IMG/VR virus record: IMGVR_UViG_3300035204_001773
Location: 1-64,000 of that record
DNA length: 64,000 nt
DNA from: a virus
Reading direction: 5' to 3' (one strand)
Shown here: positions 44,325-53,305 of the stretch, one piece after another
How the letters are laid out: each line of letters starts with the position of its first letter
Position numbering within the stretch: position 1 is the first letter of the stretch
Made by a program: the position numbers and the translations under genes
The notes under the pieces: generated by a model
Seen by the model: the letters and a program-made list of their open reading frames with translations, nothing else
Told to the model about the DNA's origin: nothing
Database searches by the model: none

Positions 44325-46876
44325 AAAGTTTTATAAAAAGATTTAAAGACCTTGAAGTGCCAGTACACGGAGTAAGACTACCTTCGTTCGATATAGCGAA
44401 CAAACACAAGCGCGACAACGGCTTAAGCGAGTCCGTCGATAACTATGACTTTCTTAGAGGCATGTGTCTACAGGGCTTTAATAACTTGGGGCTAAAGAAG
44501 AACTCCAAGAAATATAAAATGTACGTAGATAGAGTAAAAAAAGAATTAGAAATTTTACAAGAGCTCGAATTTGTTGATTATATTTTATTAGTTTGGACGG
44601 TTGTTAACTTTTGTAAGGAAAAAAATATTCCGACAGGGCTAGGTCGCGGATCGGCGGCTGGTAGCTTAGTATTATTTTTAATTGGAGTTACCGGAATTGA
44701 CCCTATAAGATACGAACTTTACTTCGAGAGATTTATTTCCAAAATTCGAGCCAAGAAACAAGTGATAGATGGTGTTACTTACTTAGACGGCTCTCTAATG
44801 TGTGATGTAGATTTGGATATTTGCTATTACAATAGGGGTGAAGTTATAAAATTTTTAGAAGAAAAATTTGAAGGTAGAACTAGTAAAATTTTAACTCTAA
44901 ACACCCTAAGTACAAAACTTCTCGTCAAAGAGTGTGGCAAAATTATAGCCATGGAATCTGAGGAGAACATGAATAGAGTATCCGCAATGATACCTAAAAC
45001 ATTTGGTCAAGTAAAAGAGTTAAAAGAGTCGTATGAGGAAGTTAAAGAATTTCAAGAGTGGTGCGACAAACATAAAGAGACATATCAAATAGCCCTAAAA
45101 CTAAGGGGCTTAATTAAGAACAAAGGAGTACACCCATCTGCCATTTCTTTATCTTATGACCCCATGATTGAATCTTGCCCGACAGAGCTATCTTCTGATA
45201 AAAATTCTGTTTCTGCATTTGATATGAATTGGGTTTCCCTGTTTAATGTCAAGCTTGATATCCTTGGTTTAAGAAGCGTTTCTGTTGTGCATGATGCGTG
45301 TGAATCAGTTGGTATTGATATTAAAGATATTAATTTAAACGATGAAATCATTTATCAAAATTTATACGATTTAAAAACTCCCCACGGATTATTCCAAATA
45401 GAAGCTGACACTAACTTTAGTGTTTGCAAGAAGGTTAAACCAAAGAACCTAGAAGAATTAAGTGGGGTACTAGCTCTAGCTAGACCGGGGGCCTTAGCTT
45501 TTGCGGATCAATACGCCAACTTCACAAACACTGGAACAATTGAAACCATTCACCCGTTCTTCGATGACATCTTATCTTCTACTGGAGGAGTGGCCCTGTA
45601 TCAAGAACAATTAATGCAAATGGCGCACAAAGTTGGCTTCACATTAGATGAGGCGGAAATTCTTCGCCGCATCGTGGGGAAAAAGAAAATCACAGAAGTT
45701 CGCAAATGGAAGAAGAAAATTAGAGACAAAATCAAAGAGAATAATTTAGATAAAAAGATAGGGGATGTACTGTGGAGTGTGCTAGAAGATTCGGCCAATT
45801 ATTCTTTTAACAAGTCTCACTCTATAGCGTATGCCGCTCTAGCAGCTATCACCACATACTTAAAATTTAAATATCCCCAACAATTCTTCTTAAGTCTTTT
45901 AAAAATGACAAGACATGAGCCAGACCCTATCGCAGAAATCTCTAAGATTCATCAAGAGTTAGACTTGTTTGGTATAAAATTATTGCCTCCCCATATAACG
46001 AAATCAGCATTAGACTTTTCAACAGAGGGGGAAGACATTAGGTTTGGTTTGCTATCCATTAAAGGTATTAGCGATAAGAGCATAGAAAAATTAAATAATT
46101 TTAGAAATAAATACTCAAATAAATTTGAAATTTTTCAAGCAGCCAACGAAGCTAATCTCAATATAGGTACTTTATCCGCCTTAATTCAAGCTGGCGCATT
46201 AGAAGGCTTCAAACAGAGTAGGAGCAAGGTTGTCTTGGAGGCTCAACTTTGGAATATCCTTACTCAAAGAGAAAAGAAATACTGCATGTTATTAGCTGAA
46301 GAAAATGACTACGATTTAATAAAGGTCATGAAAAAGTTAGCTACCTTCAAAGATGACAAAAGTAAGGTGGTAATCAAAGAGTCTAGGATGGCGACAATAA
46401 AGAAGAAATATACTCCTTATGTTAAAATTTACGAACAGAATAGTAGCTCAGAAAGTTTCGCTAATTGGTTTTACGAAAAGAGTCTATTGGGGTACACATA
46501 TAATAAGACATTAAAAAATATTTTTGAAGATAAAAGACCCAATCTTCTCTACATAAGAGATATTCTAAACATAGAAGGAGATAGCAACGTAGCGTTTATA
46601 GGGCAAGTGGAGGATGCGTGGTCAGGAGTTTCCCGCACAGCCAAAAAAACCCCGTATCATAAAATGATAATCTCCGATGAAACAGGGACCACGAAAAGTA
46701 TGATATTCTCATTCAAGAAAGATGAATGCGAGAAAGCAAATGGCTGTCTACCCAAAAAGAAAAGCATCGTAATCGTTACAGGAAAGAAAATGGAAGACGA
46801 CATGGTATTTGCTAATAAAGTTGGAGTGCAAGAAAACAAAATTTATACCAAACTCTCAGAAATTAAAAATCTATGA
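44321..46876 (+). CDS. dnaE: DNA polymerase III alpha, catalytic and C-terminal domains
   Basis: The start is the ATG overlapping the previous stop (MKSFIKRFKD), giving 851 aa without a PHP domain. The C-family palm motifs are IPTGLGRGSAAGSLV (residues about 103-117) and MCDVDLDICYY with the catalytic Asp pair (162-166). Fingers and tandem HhH regions follow (LARPGALAFADQY, YNFNKSHSIAYA-type SFNKSHSIAYAAL), and an OB fold at VAFIGQVEDAWSG. It is the replicative polymerase; the PHP part is encoded separately upstream. Its end overlaps the epimerase gene by 4 nt. Confidence 0.92.
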   Translation: MKSFIKRFKDLEVPVHGVRLPSFDIANKHKRDNGLSESVDNYDFLRGMCLQGFNNLGLKKNSKKYKMYVDRVKKELEILQELEFVDYILLVWTVVNFCKEKNIPTGLGRGSAAGSLVLFLIGVTGIDPIRYELYFERFISKIRAKKQVIDGVTYLDGSLMCDVDLDICYYNRGEVIKFLEEKFEGRTSKILTLNTLSTKLLVKECGKIIAMESEENMNRVSAMIPKTFGQVKELKESYEEVKEFQEWCDKHKETYQIALKLRGLIKNKGVHPSAISLSYDPMIESCPTELSSDKNSVSAFDMNWVSLFNVKLDILGLRSVSVVHDACESVGIDIKDINLNDEIIYQNLYDLKTPHGLFQIEADTNFSVCKKVKPKNLEELSGVLALARPGALAFADQYANFTNTGTIETIHPFFDDILSSTGGVALYQEQLMQMAHKVGFTLDEAEILRRIVGKKKITEVRKWKKKIRDKIKENNLDKKIGDVLWSVLEDSANYSFNKSHSIAYAALAAITTYLKFKYPQQFFLSLLKMTRHEPDPIAEISKIHQELDLFGIKLLPPHITKSALDFSTEGEDIRFGLLSIKGISDKSIEKLNNFRNKYSNKFEIFQAANEANLNIGTLSALIQAGALEGFKQSRSKVVLEAQLWNILTQREKKYCMLLAEENDYDLIKVMKKLATFKDDKSKVVIKESRMATIKKKYTPYVKIYEQNSSSESFANWFYEKSLLGYTYNKTLKNIFEDKRPNLLYIRDILNIEGDSNVAFIGQVEDAWSGVSRTAKKTPYHKMIISDETGTTKSMIFSFKKDECEKANGCLPKKKSIVIVTGKKMEDDMVFANKVGVQENKIYTKLSEIKNL

Positions 46877-47805
46877 AAGCTATAGTTACAGGCGGCTCCG
46901 GATTTATCGGGGGGCACATAGTAGACGAATTAATTAGTAAAAATTACGAAGTGATCGTTATAGATAATGAGTCTTCTCCGTTTCACGATAAATTTTACCA
47001 TAATGATGCTGCGCGATATTACAAGCTAAATATCCTCGACGAAAAAATTGAAGAATTATTTCGTGGCGTAGATCACGTCTTTCATTTAGCTGCAGAATCC
47101 CGCATCCAACCCACTATAGAAAACCCATGTCTTGCGGCGGCGACGAACTACTTAGGAACTTGTAAAATATTAAAATTAAGTTATGAAAACGGAATCGAAA
47201 GAGTATTATATTCATCAACGAGCTCCGCCTATGGGCTCCAGCCTGCTCCCCATACAGAGGATTTAAAAGTGGATTGTTTAAATCCATATTCTTATACCAA
47301 AGTTGCTGGGGAGCAGCTTTGTAAAATGTACCATAAGATGTTTGGCCTAAATACCGTTATCTTTAGGTACTTTAATGTTTATGGCCCTAGAGAACCCGTT
47401 AAAGGTCAGTACGCCCCCGTTGTAGGCAGATTCCTTAAGCAATATAGGTCACATAACAAAATGACAGTAGTAAAACCCGGCACCCAAAGTAGAGATTACA
47501 TACATGTCAGCGATATAGTAAAAGCAAATATATTAGCAGCAGAATGTACGAATAAAGGAGCCTTTGGGCAAGTCTTTAATATAGGCACCGGAAAAACTTG
47601 GAGCGTCCTAGGGTTGGCTGGGATGATAGCGGATCAATCTTTGTTGGACTACGAGTCCATAGAAGAGCATATAGAATGGCTACCCGAAAGACAGGGAGAA
47701 GCCGAAGAGACTCTTGCTCATACTTATAAAGCGGAAACATATTTAAATTTTAGAGCGGAAAAAAAATTAGAAGATTACATAAAAGAAGAGTTGACAAAAC
47801 TATAA
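46873..47805 (+). CDS. NAD-dependent nucleotide-sugar epimerase (UDP-glucose 4-epimerase-like)
   Basis: The 310-aa extended SDR has IVTGGSGFIGGHIVDEL (GxxGxxG), VFHLAAESRIQPT, YSSTSSAYG, NPYSYTKVAGE (YxxxK), YFNVYGPREPVKGQYA and SRDYIHVSDIVKA. It interconverts sugar epimers such as UDP-Glc/UDP-Gal; the exact sugar is not certain. It links the replication block to the sugar genes downstream. Confidence 0.82.
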   Translation: MKAIVTGGSGFIGGHIVDELISKNYEVIVIDNESSPFHDKFYHNDAARYYKLNILDEKIEELFRGVDHVFHLAAESRIQPTIENPCLAAATNYLGTCKILKLSYENGIERVLYSSTSSAYGLQPAPHTEDLKVDCLNPYSYTKVAGEQLCKMYHKMFGLNTVIFRYFNVYGPREPVKGQYAPVVGRFLKQYRSHNKMTVVKPGTQSRDYIHVSDIVKANILAAECTNKGAFGQVFNIGTGKTWSVLGLAGMIADQSLLDYESIEEHIEWLPERQGEAEETLAHTYKAETYLNFRAEKKLEDYIKEELTKL

Positions 47806-47820
47806 AAACTATATTATAAT
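47791..47820 (+). promoter_or_regulatory. Consensus sigma70-like promoter of the ssDNA-binding gene
   Basis: TTGACA (47791-47796), 18 nt, TATAAT (47815-47820): both boxes perfect. The ATG at 47830 is 9 nt further with no ribosome-binding site. Confidence 0.85.
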
Positions 47821-47829
47821 AATTATATC

Positions 47830-48408
47830 ATGTTACAATTTTACAAACCAAACGCTAAATGCTCAGGATCGTCTTGCACATTCTCCTTTAAGCATGAAGA
47901 TAAAGCTATGTTCGCCTCCTTAATGAAGCAGCACTCTTGGGACGCTGCGAAGCGCAGGGGGTCTTTCGCGGGTAATAAAAATAATCCTAAAGCCCAAGTA
48001 TCTATTAAATTCAGCCTCACTGAGGCAGCTGGCATCTTAGATAGCATCGACACCAATAGGAGTTTATCAGCTTATCACTCTAACGCAAAGCAGGTAACCA
48101 AAATCAACTTTACTCCTTACGTCCCGAAAGGAAAAGATCAACAACTAGGATTTACCTTATCAGTAAACAAGGAAGCTAAGGAAGACTCAACAGACAAGTC
48201 TGTATTTTTGATTGGATTTAATTTTCACGAAGCACGCCTCTTAAAAGAATATATTATTCATCACCTTGGGCAATGTTTTCAATTAGATTTTGATAATTAT
48301 TCTAATCATAACACTCGCCAAACTGATCAGATAAAAATTAAAGAACACAATTTAGAAAGCAATAGTTTTGCGCCTCTGAACGAGGAGGAGGAAGACGATA
48401 TTTGGTAA
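47830..48408 (+). CDS. Putative single-stranded DNA-binding protein, 192 aa
   Basis: The N-terminal part (LQFYKPNAKCSGSSCTFSF, WDAAKRRGSFAGNK, VSIKFSLTEAAGILDSI, LGFTLSVNKEA) has the strand-rich look of PC4/Whirly-type ssDNA-binding folds. It ends in an acidic tip with an aromatic residue (NEEEEDDIW), like the partner-binding tail of SSB. It has a strong promoter of its own, as expected for an abundant replication protein. Assignment is by pattern, not a sure family match. Confidence 0.55.
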   Translation: MLQFYKPNAKCSGSSCTFSFKHEDKAMFASLMKQHSWDAAKRRGSFAGNKNNPKAQVSIKFSLTEAAGILDSIDTNRSLSAYHSNAKQVTKINFTPYVPKGKDQQLGFTLSVNKEAKEDSTDKSVFLIGFNFHEARLLKEYIIHHLGQCFQLDFDNYSNHNTRQTDQIKIKEHNLESNSFAPLNEEEEDDIW

Positions 48409-50334
48409 ATGAGAAAGAAGAGAGTTTTATTTCAAACTGACGCAGCATTAGCGAAAACGGGCTTTGGCAGAACCGCCAAGGCTTTGATTACGTACCTGCA
48501 TAGCACGGGCAAATATGATATAACTCATTACTGCTTAGGTATTAATTATAGTCATCCTTCGAGGTATCGCACCCCTTGGAAAACTATAGGGTGCTTGCCC
48601 GATAACCCCGCCATTCAGAAGCAGATAGAACAAGACCCGGGGTACGCTAGGCAGGTTAATTATGGAGCCTATCACTTGGACAAGGTAATGAATGATGTAA
48701 AACCTGACGTATATTTTGCCATTCAAGATATATGGGGCGTTGATTATGCGGTAGACAAATCTTGGTTTAAAGAAACGACGTCCGTGATTTGGACCACGTT
48801 AGATTCTTTACCTATTTTACCCACAGCAATTAACAAAGCCCCCAAGATAGACAACTATTGGATATGGAGCGATTTTGCTACAAAAGCTCTTCACAAGTTG
48901 GGGCACAAACATGTAAAGACAGTGCACGGACCGGTCGAAAGTAAATATTTTAAGAAACTTCCTGACGAAGATAAGGCGCAGCTTCGCATGAGGTGGGAAG
49001 CCTACCTCCCAATGGATGCTTTCGTTGTCGGTTTCGTTTTTAGAAATCAACTTAGGAAATCTGTTCCAAATCTTTTAGAGGGATATTCTCTTTTTAAAAA
49101 GAAGTTGAAAAAAGACAAGCCGACCAGACTACTTCTGCACACATCTTGGAGCGAGGGCTGGGATATAGCCTCTTTAGCTAAAGAATATGATATCCCTCAA
49201 GAGGAAATCCTAACTACATATGTTTGTGAAAATTGCAGACAATACGCAATAGTCCCCTTTCATGGAGAAGGCAAACAGTGCCCTTGGTGTCACTCAGAGA
49301 AGTCTCTTCGGACAACGAATACGGCAGGTGGAGTTTCAGAGCCCCAACTGAACGAGGTGTACAACTTAATGGACGTGTACTGTCACCCATTTACCTCTGG
49401 GGGACAAGAGATTCCCATCCAAGAAGCTAAGCTCGCAGAGCTAATAACTCTAGTAACAAACTACAGCTGCGGAGAGGAAATGTGCGACCCCAAAGCGGCT
49501 TCGCTACCATTAGAATGGTCAGAATACAGAGAACACAATACTCAATTTATCAAAGCATCAACGTGTCCGAAATCAATAGCGAAACAATTGTACAAAGTTT
49601 TCAAAATGAGCCCGGAGAAAAGAGACAAGATGGGGAGTCAAGCTCGCCAGTTTGCGTTAGATGGGTATTCCGCAGAAAAGATAGGCGCTTTCATTGGTAA
49701 TTTTATAGATGAAGCTCCCTATTGTGATTTTGATTTCAGCAAAAAGGAGGAGAAAGAACCATTTGCTACTATTCCAGATGAACCTGATAACGCTAAATGG
49801 GTTTTGTCTTTGTATAATAACATACTTAAGATGAGGCACGTAGACCAAAATGACGAAGGGTTTAAGTATTGGATGTCAGAACTGTCGAAAGGCAAGCCGA
49901 GAGACGGAATACTCCAGTACTTTAGAAAAACTGCGCATCTTGAATCTGCCAAAGGTGTGGAAGATATCTTTAATGATTTTCTATCTGAAGAAGATGAAGG
50001 AAAAAGAATCTTATATGTTATGCCTGAGGCAATTGGCGACATATTTATGTCTACAAGCCTGTTTCGATCCATTAAAGATACTTATCCCGAGCATAATCTA
50101 TACGTAGCCACGAAAGAAGAACACTTGGAGATACTAGATGGAAACGAATATGTTCACAACACGCTACCTTACATGAAAGAAATGGATAATATATTTTTCT
50201 TAGAAGGAAACGGCAAGCACAAAGGTTGGTTCGATATAGCGTTCTTACCATTTGTAAACACTCAAAGACATATAACATATACCCACAACGGTAATGACGT
50301 TGTAACATATGATAATTTAAAATATGAAAACTAA
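48409..50334 (+). CDS. Multidomain glycosyltransferase: GT4, zinc ribbon, GT9 N-terminal half
   Basis: The 641-aa protein begins with a GT4 domain (KTGFGRTAKALITYL, VVGFVFRNQLRKSVPNLL, GGQEIPIQEAKLAEL). It has an inserted zinc ribbon (YVCENCRQ to CPWCHSEK, about 275-300). A DUF4214-like helix region follows (FKYWMSELSKGKPRDGILQY). The last 100 residues are the N-terminal half of a GT9 heptosyltransferase (RILYVMPEAIGDIFMSTSL), ending abruptly. The matching C-terminal half is in the gene at 51354, so the GT9 unit appears split by the dehydratase gene. Confidence 0.75.
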   Translation: MRKKRVLFQTDAALAKTGFGRTAKALITYLHSTGKYDITHYCLGINYSHPSRYRTPWKTIGCLPDNPAIQKQIEQDPGYARQVNYGAYHLDKVMNDVKPDVYFAIQDIWGVDYAVDKSWFKETTSVIWTTLDSLPILPTAINKAPKIDNYWIWSDFATKALHKLGHKHVKTVHGPVESKYFKKLPDEDKAQLRMRWEAYLPMDAFVVGFVFRNQLRKSVPNLLEGYSLFKKKLKKDKPTRLLLHTSWSEGWDIASLAKEYDIPQEEILTTYVCENCRQYAIVPFHGEGKQCPWCHSEKSLRTTNTAGGVSEPQLNEVYNLMDVYCHPFTSGGQEIPIQEAKLAELITLVTNYSCGEEMCDPKAASLPLEWSEYREHNTQFIKASTCPKSIAKQLYKVFKMSPEKRDKMGSQARQFALDGYSAEKIGAFIGNFIDEAPYCDFDFSKKEEKEPFATIPDEPDNAKWVLSLYNNILKMRHVDQNDEGFKYWMSELSKGKPRDGILQYFRKTAHLESAKGVEDIFNDFLSEEDEGKRILYVMPEAIGDIFMSTSLFRSIKDTYPEHNLYVATKEEHLEILDGNEYVHNTLPYMKEMDNIFFLEGNGKHKGWFDIAFLPFVNTQRHITYTHNGNDVVTYDNLKYEN

Positions 50335-51352
50335 AGTATTAATTACAGGCGGCGCGGGATTCATTGGTTCTCACCTAATCGAACACACGCTCCTCACGAC
50401 AGACTGGGACATAGTAGTTCTTGATGGACTTACTTATGCGGGTGACGTAGCAAGAATGACCGACTCAATTTATTACGAACCAGATAGAGTCAACGTCCAT
50501 TGGCATGACTTAAGATCACCAATAGGCAAAGCTTTAAGAGACCGAATTGGTCACATAGATTATATCATCAACATGGCTTCTAATTCTCACGTGGAAAATT
50601 CCTTAGTTGATCCAGTGCCATTCATTCATAGTAATGTAATGCTCGTTTCTCATATGCTTGAATACGCAAGAGATATTAAAGTTAAAAAATTCATACAAGT
50701 TTCAACCGATGAAGTTTATGGCTGTGCACCAGAGGGGTACTCTCATAAAGAATGGGATGTAATTGCCCCGTCTAACCCTTACGCTGGCTCAAAAGCCGCA
50801 CAGGAAGCGATTGCGTACTCTTACTGGCGTTCCTATGGAGTACCCGTAGCAATCACAAACACCATGAACAACTTCGGGGAGCGGCAAGATTGTGAGAAAT
50901 TTGTACCAATGGTTGTAAAAAAATTACTAGCCGGAGAAACGGTTCAAGTTCACGCGGAACCTATCCGTGACAATCTCGGAGCAATTGAAAGCTGGAAATC
51001 GGGAAGTAGAGTGTGGCTCCACGCCCGAAATCATGCAGACGCATTAATATGGATGCTTAAAAATGTAAACTTCAACGATCACCCATATAACGAAAGACTT
51101 ACTAGATTTAACGTGGCTGGAGAAAAGGAAATCGGAAATGATGAAATAGTTAGGATGGTAGCTGAGATATTAGATGTCAAACCTAGATTTGAATATTTAG
51201 ATTTTCATTCCTCTAGACCCGGTCACGACTTAAGGTACAGCCTTGACGGAACGAAACTCAAAGAGGCGGGGTGGAGTGCCCCAATCTCAATAGCAGAAAG
51301 TTTTGAGAAAGCCGTTCTATGGACAGTAGAAAATCAACATTGGCTAGAATAA
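50324..51352 (+). CDS. dTDP-glucose 4,6-dehydratase-like protein
   Basis: The 342-aa extended SDR has LITGGAGFIGSHLIEH, VVLDGLTYAGDVARM, NMASNSHVENSL, QVSTDEVYG and SNPYAGSKAAQEAIAYSYW (YxxxK). VAITNTMNNFGERQ follows, all as in RfbB. The Asp-Glu pair of the dehydratase active site is kept (STDEVYG). It starts inside the end of the GT4/GT9 gene and ends 1 nt before the GT9 C-terminal half, as if inserted there. Confidence 0.85.
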   Translation: MKTKVLITGGAGFIGSHLIEHTLLTTDWDIVVLDGLTYAGDVARMTDSIYYEPDRVNVHWHDLRSPIGKALRDRIGHIDYIINMASNSHVENSLVDPVPFIHSNVMLVSHMLEYARDIKVKKFIQVSTDEVYGCAPEGYSHKEWDVIAPSNPYAGSKAAQEAIAYSYWRSYGVPVAITNTMNNFGERQDCEKFVPMVVKKLLAGETVQVHAEPIRDNLGAIESWKSGSRVWLHARNHADALIWMLKNVNFNDHPYNERLTRFNVAGEKEIGNDEIVRMVAEILDVKPRFEYLDFHSSRPGHDLRYSLDGTKLKEAGWSAPISIAESFEKAVLWTVENQHWLE

Positions 51353-51353
51353 T

Positions 51354-52535
51354 ATGAACTTAGTAGAAACATACGCAACACACACTGGGCTAAGGATAGA
51401 TAAGCCTTTTATCTTGGAAAAGTATTATCCATTAGATATAGAAAAATATGTGACTCTTCACGTACAAACCAAATCTTATAAATCTTATGACCATTGGCAG
51501 GCGGTAGTCGATCTCATCCTCCCTCTTCTAGAGGAACAAAATATCCACATTGTACAGATAGGTGGGGTTAATGAAAAGAAAATCAAAGGCTGCACGTATC
51601 ATTTACTAGGGTCCACAACCATTAATCAATCTGCATATTTAATTAATAACGCGATGATGCACATTGGGTGCGATAGCTACCCAGCGCATATGGCTGGAGC
51701 ATTTAACAAAAAATCTGTCATTGCCTACCCCAACTGTAACATAGAAAATGTAAGACCCTACTGGGGAAGCGATATGGATTTAGTGCTGCCGCCCAATAAG
51801 GACGGAGTCAAACCCCTTTACGCCTTTGAAGAGTTTCCGAAAACAATAAACACTATACCACCAGAAAGGATAGCTAGATCAATTTGTGATAAATTAAATC
51901 TTGTTTTCGATTTCCCTTATGAGACATTAAAGATCGGGGAGAATTTCCACCTAAAGACCATTGAAGTGGTAACCGACAGGCTTGTTGACCCAGCAGATTT
52001 CGATCTGGATAATTTAATTGTGAGAAACGATATCTGGCCATATGAACAAGGGTTAGCTAATCAATTAAGTGTTTGTAAATGCTCTATTGTAACAGCAACG
52101 CCCATAAGTCCGTCCATAATTCAACGATACGCGGATAGGATTTTAACAATCGTTTACTATATAGACGAGGATGATGATCCGAAGTTTGCCGAATTCCTAG
52201 AGAAGAGCGGCCTAAATTATTCGCTAAGCTCTAGACTTCCCGAAGAAGAATTAAATAAGAAAAAATTAGATTACATTAATTTAGAAAAGGCTGCAATAAT
52301 ACCTTCCCCCATTGTAGATAAAAATGATATAGAAGAAATAAAAGATGTAGATATTGATAAATTATATTATATGTCTGGAAATACCATTCTTTCTAGGTCA
52401 AAAGCTTACGCTAGCAAAGCGGACGTTATTCTTGATGATGAAGTAGAAAATTTCGGTGACGTTAAAAAAGTTAAAGATCATCCAGCGTTTTGGGAGTACG
52501 TAGATAATTATTTACTACTCAAAATGCTTGACTAG
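51354..52535 (+). CDS. GT9 C-terminal half with unknown extension, 393 aa
   Basis: Residues 1-190 match the C-terminal half of GT9 proteins: NLVETYATHTGL, YVTLHVQTKSYKSYDHWQAV, IVQIGGVNEKKI and NNAMMHIGCDSYPAHMAGAF. No N-terminal GT9 domain precedes them; that half ends the gene at 48409-50334. The remaining 200 residues (DPADFDLDNLIVRNDIWP, DIDKLYYMSGNTILSRSKAY) are not recognised. The two halves may assemble into one enzyme. Confidence 0.65.
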   Translation: MNLVETYATHTGLRIDKPFILEKYYPLDIEKYVTLHVQTKSYKSYDHWQAVVDLILPLLEEQNIHIVQIGGVNEKKIKGCTYHLLGSTTINQSAYLINNAMMHIGCDSYPAHMAGAFNKKSVIAYPNCNIENVRPYWGSDMDLVLPPNKDGVKPLYAFEEFPKTINTIPPERIARSICDKLNLVFDFPYETLKIGENFHLKTIEVVTDRLVDPADFDLDNLIVRNDIWPYEQGLANQLSVCKCSIVTATPISPSIIQRYADRILTIVYYIDEDDDPKFAEFLEKSGLNYSLSSRLPEEELNKKKLDYINLEKAAIIPSPIVDKNDIEEIKDVDIDKLYYMSGNTILSRSKAYASKADVILDDEVENFGDVKKVKDHPAFWEYVDNYLLLKMLD

Positions 52536-52556
52536 TTTTTAAATCTGTGTTATCAT
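52528..52556 (+). promoter_or_regulatory. Sigma70-like promoter
   Basis: TTGACT (52528-52533), 17 nt, TATCAT (52551-52556). The ATG at 52562 is 5 nt beyond. The -35 overlaps the upstream stop codon. Confidence 0.6.
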
Positions 52557-52561
52557 TAGGT

Positions 52562-53299
52562 ATGAGCTTGAAAAGAATCTCCAGAGATGAAGATGGGTTA
52601 ATCACTGACCTCGATAATTATATATATACCGACGAAGGTCTTATTGATTGGCGCAAAATGATTGACGCAAAGCACCTCGTCCCGAACAAGCAGAGAACAA
52701 AAGAAAAAGATGTTACCAAGCTAAAAGATTACGAATTAATAATCCTTCTGGGGGGCATAAAAGAATTAGCTCAAATTCGGGGTTACACAGATGTAAAATA
52801 CGAGGTTGTTTCTCCTTCTCCAGATTATGTCGTGGCTACATGCAGCATTACTTGGATTCCCAATTACGAAACAGAAGGGAGAGAGGTAACTTTCTCCGCC
52901 ATAGGAGACGCCACACCGCAAAACACACAAAGCTTCGCTAGATTTTTCTTAGGACCCATTGCGGAGAATAGATCTTTTGTGCGATGCGTTAGAAATTTTC
53001 TCAAAATCAACATTGTCGCTCAAGACGAAATGGGGGACGTGAAACTTGTTACGGATACCCCTTCGGATCAACAAGAAGAATCCTCAGATAACTTAACAGA
53101 CCCCAGATTCGTTTTAGAGAAACTTATGAAAACCAAAGGGATTACCTTTGAGGTTTTAAAAAAGAGATTACAAAAAGAAGTAGAGGACGGAAAGTGGGAA
53201 TATAAAAAAATAGACTCCTTAGACGAGATAACGGATATACCAAAAATCAAAACCTTCGAACTAATAGAACGACTTCAAAAATACAAGGGCAAAAAATAA
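52562..53299 (+). CDS. Putative Rad52/Sak-type annealing protein, 245 aa
   Basis: The start is placed at the ATG at 52562 (MSLKRISRDEDGL). The middle has KDYELIILLGGIKELAQIRG, YVVATCSITWIPNYET and TFSAIGDATPQNT. Then comes FLGPIAENRSFVRCVRNFL, which parallels the AExRAxxRALR helix of Rad52/Sak-like single-strand annealing proteins. A SAP-like C-terminal segment may follow (VLEKLMKTKGITFEVLKKRL). It is the last gene of the replication block; its stop is 7 nt from a convergent tail gene. Assignment is tentative. Confidence 0.45.
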   Translation: MSLKRISRDEDGLITDLDNYIYTDEGLIDWRKMIDAKHLVPNKQRTKEKDVTKLKDYELIILLGGIKELAQIRGYTDVKYEVVSPSPDYVVATCSITWIPNYETEGREVTFSAIGDATPQNTQSFARFFLGPIAENRSFVRCVRNFLKINIVAQDEMGDVKLVTDTPSDQQEESSDNLTDPRFVLEKLMKTKGITFEVLKKRLQKEVEDGKWEYKKIDSLDEITDIPKIKTFELIERLQKYKGKK

Positions 53300-53305
53300 A
53301 CCGAA

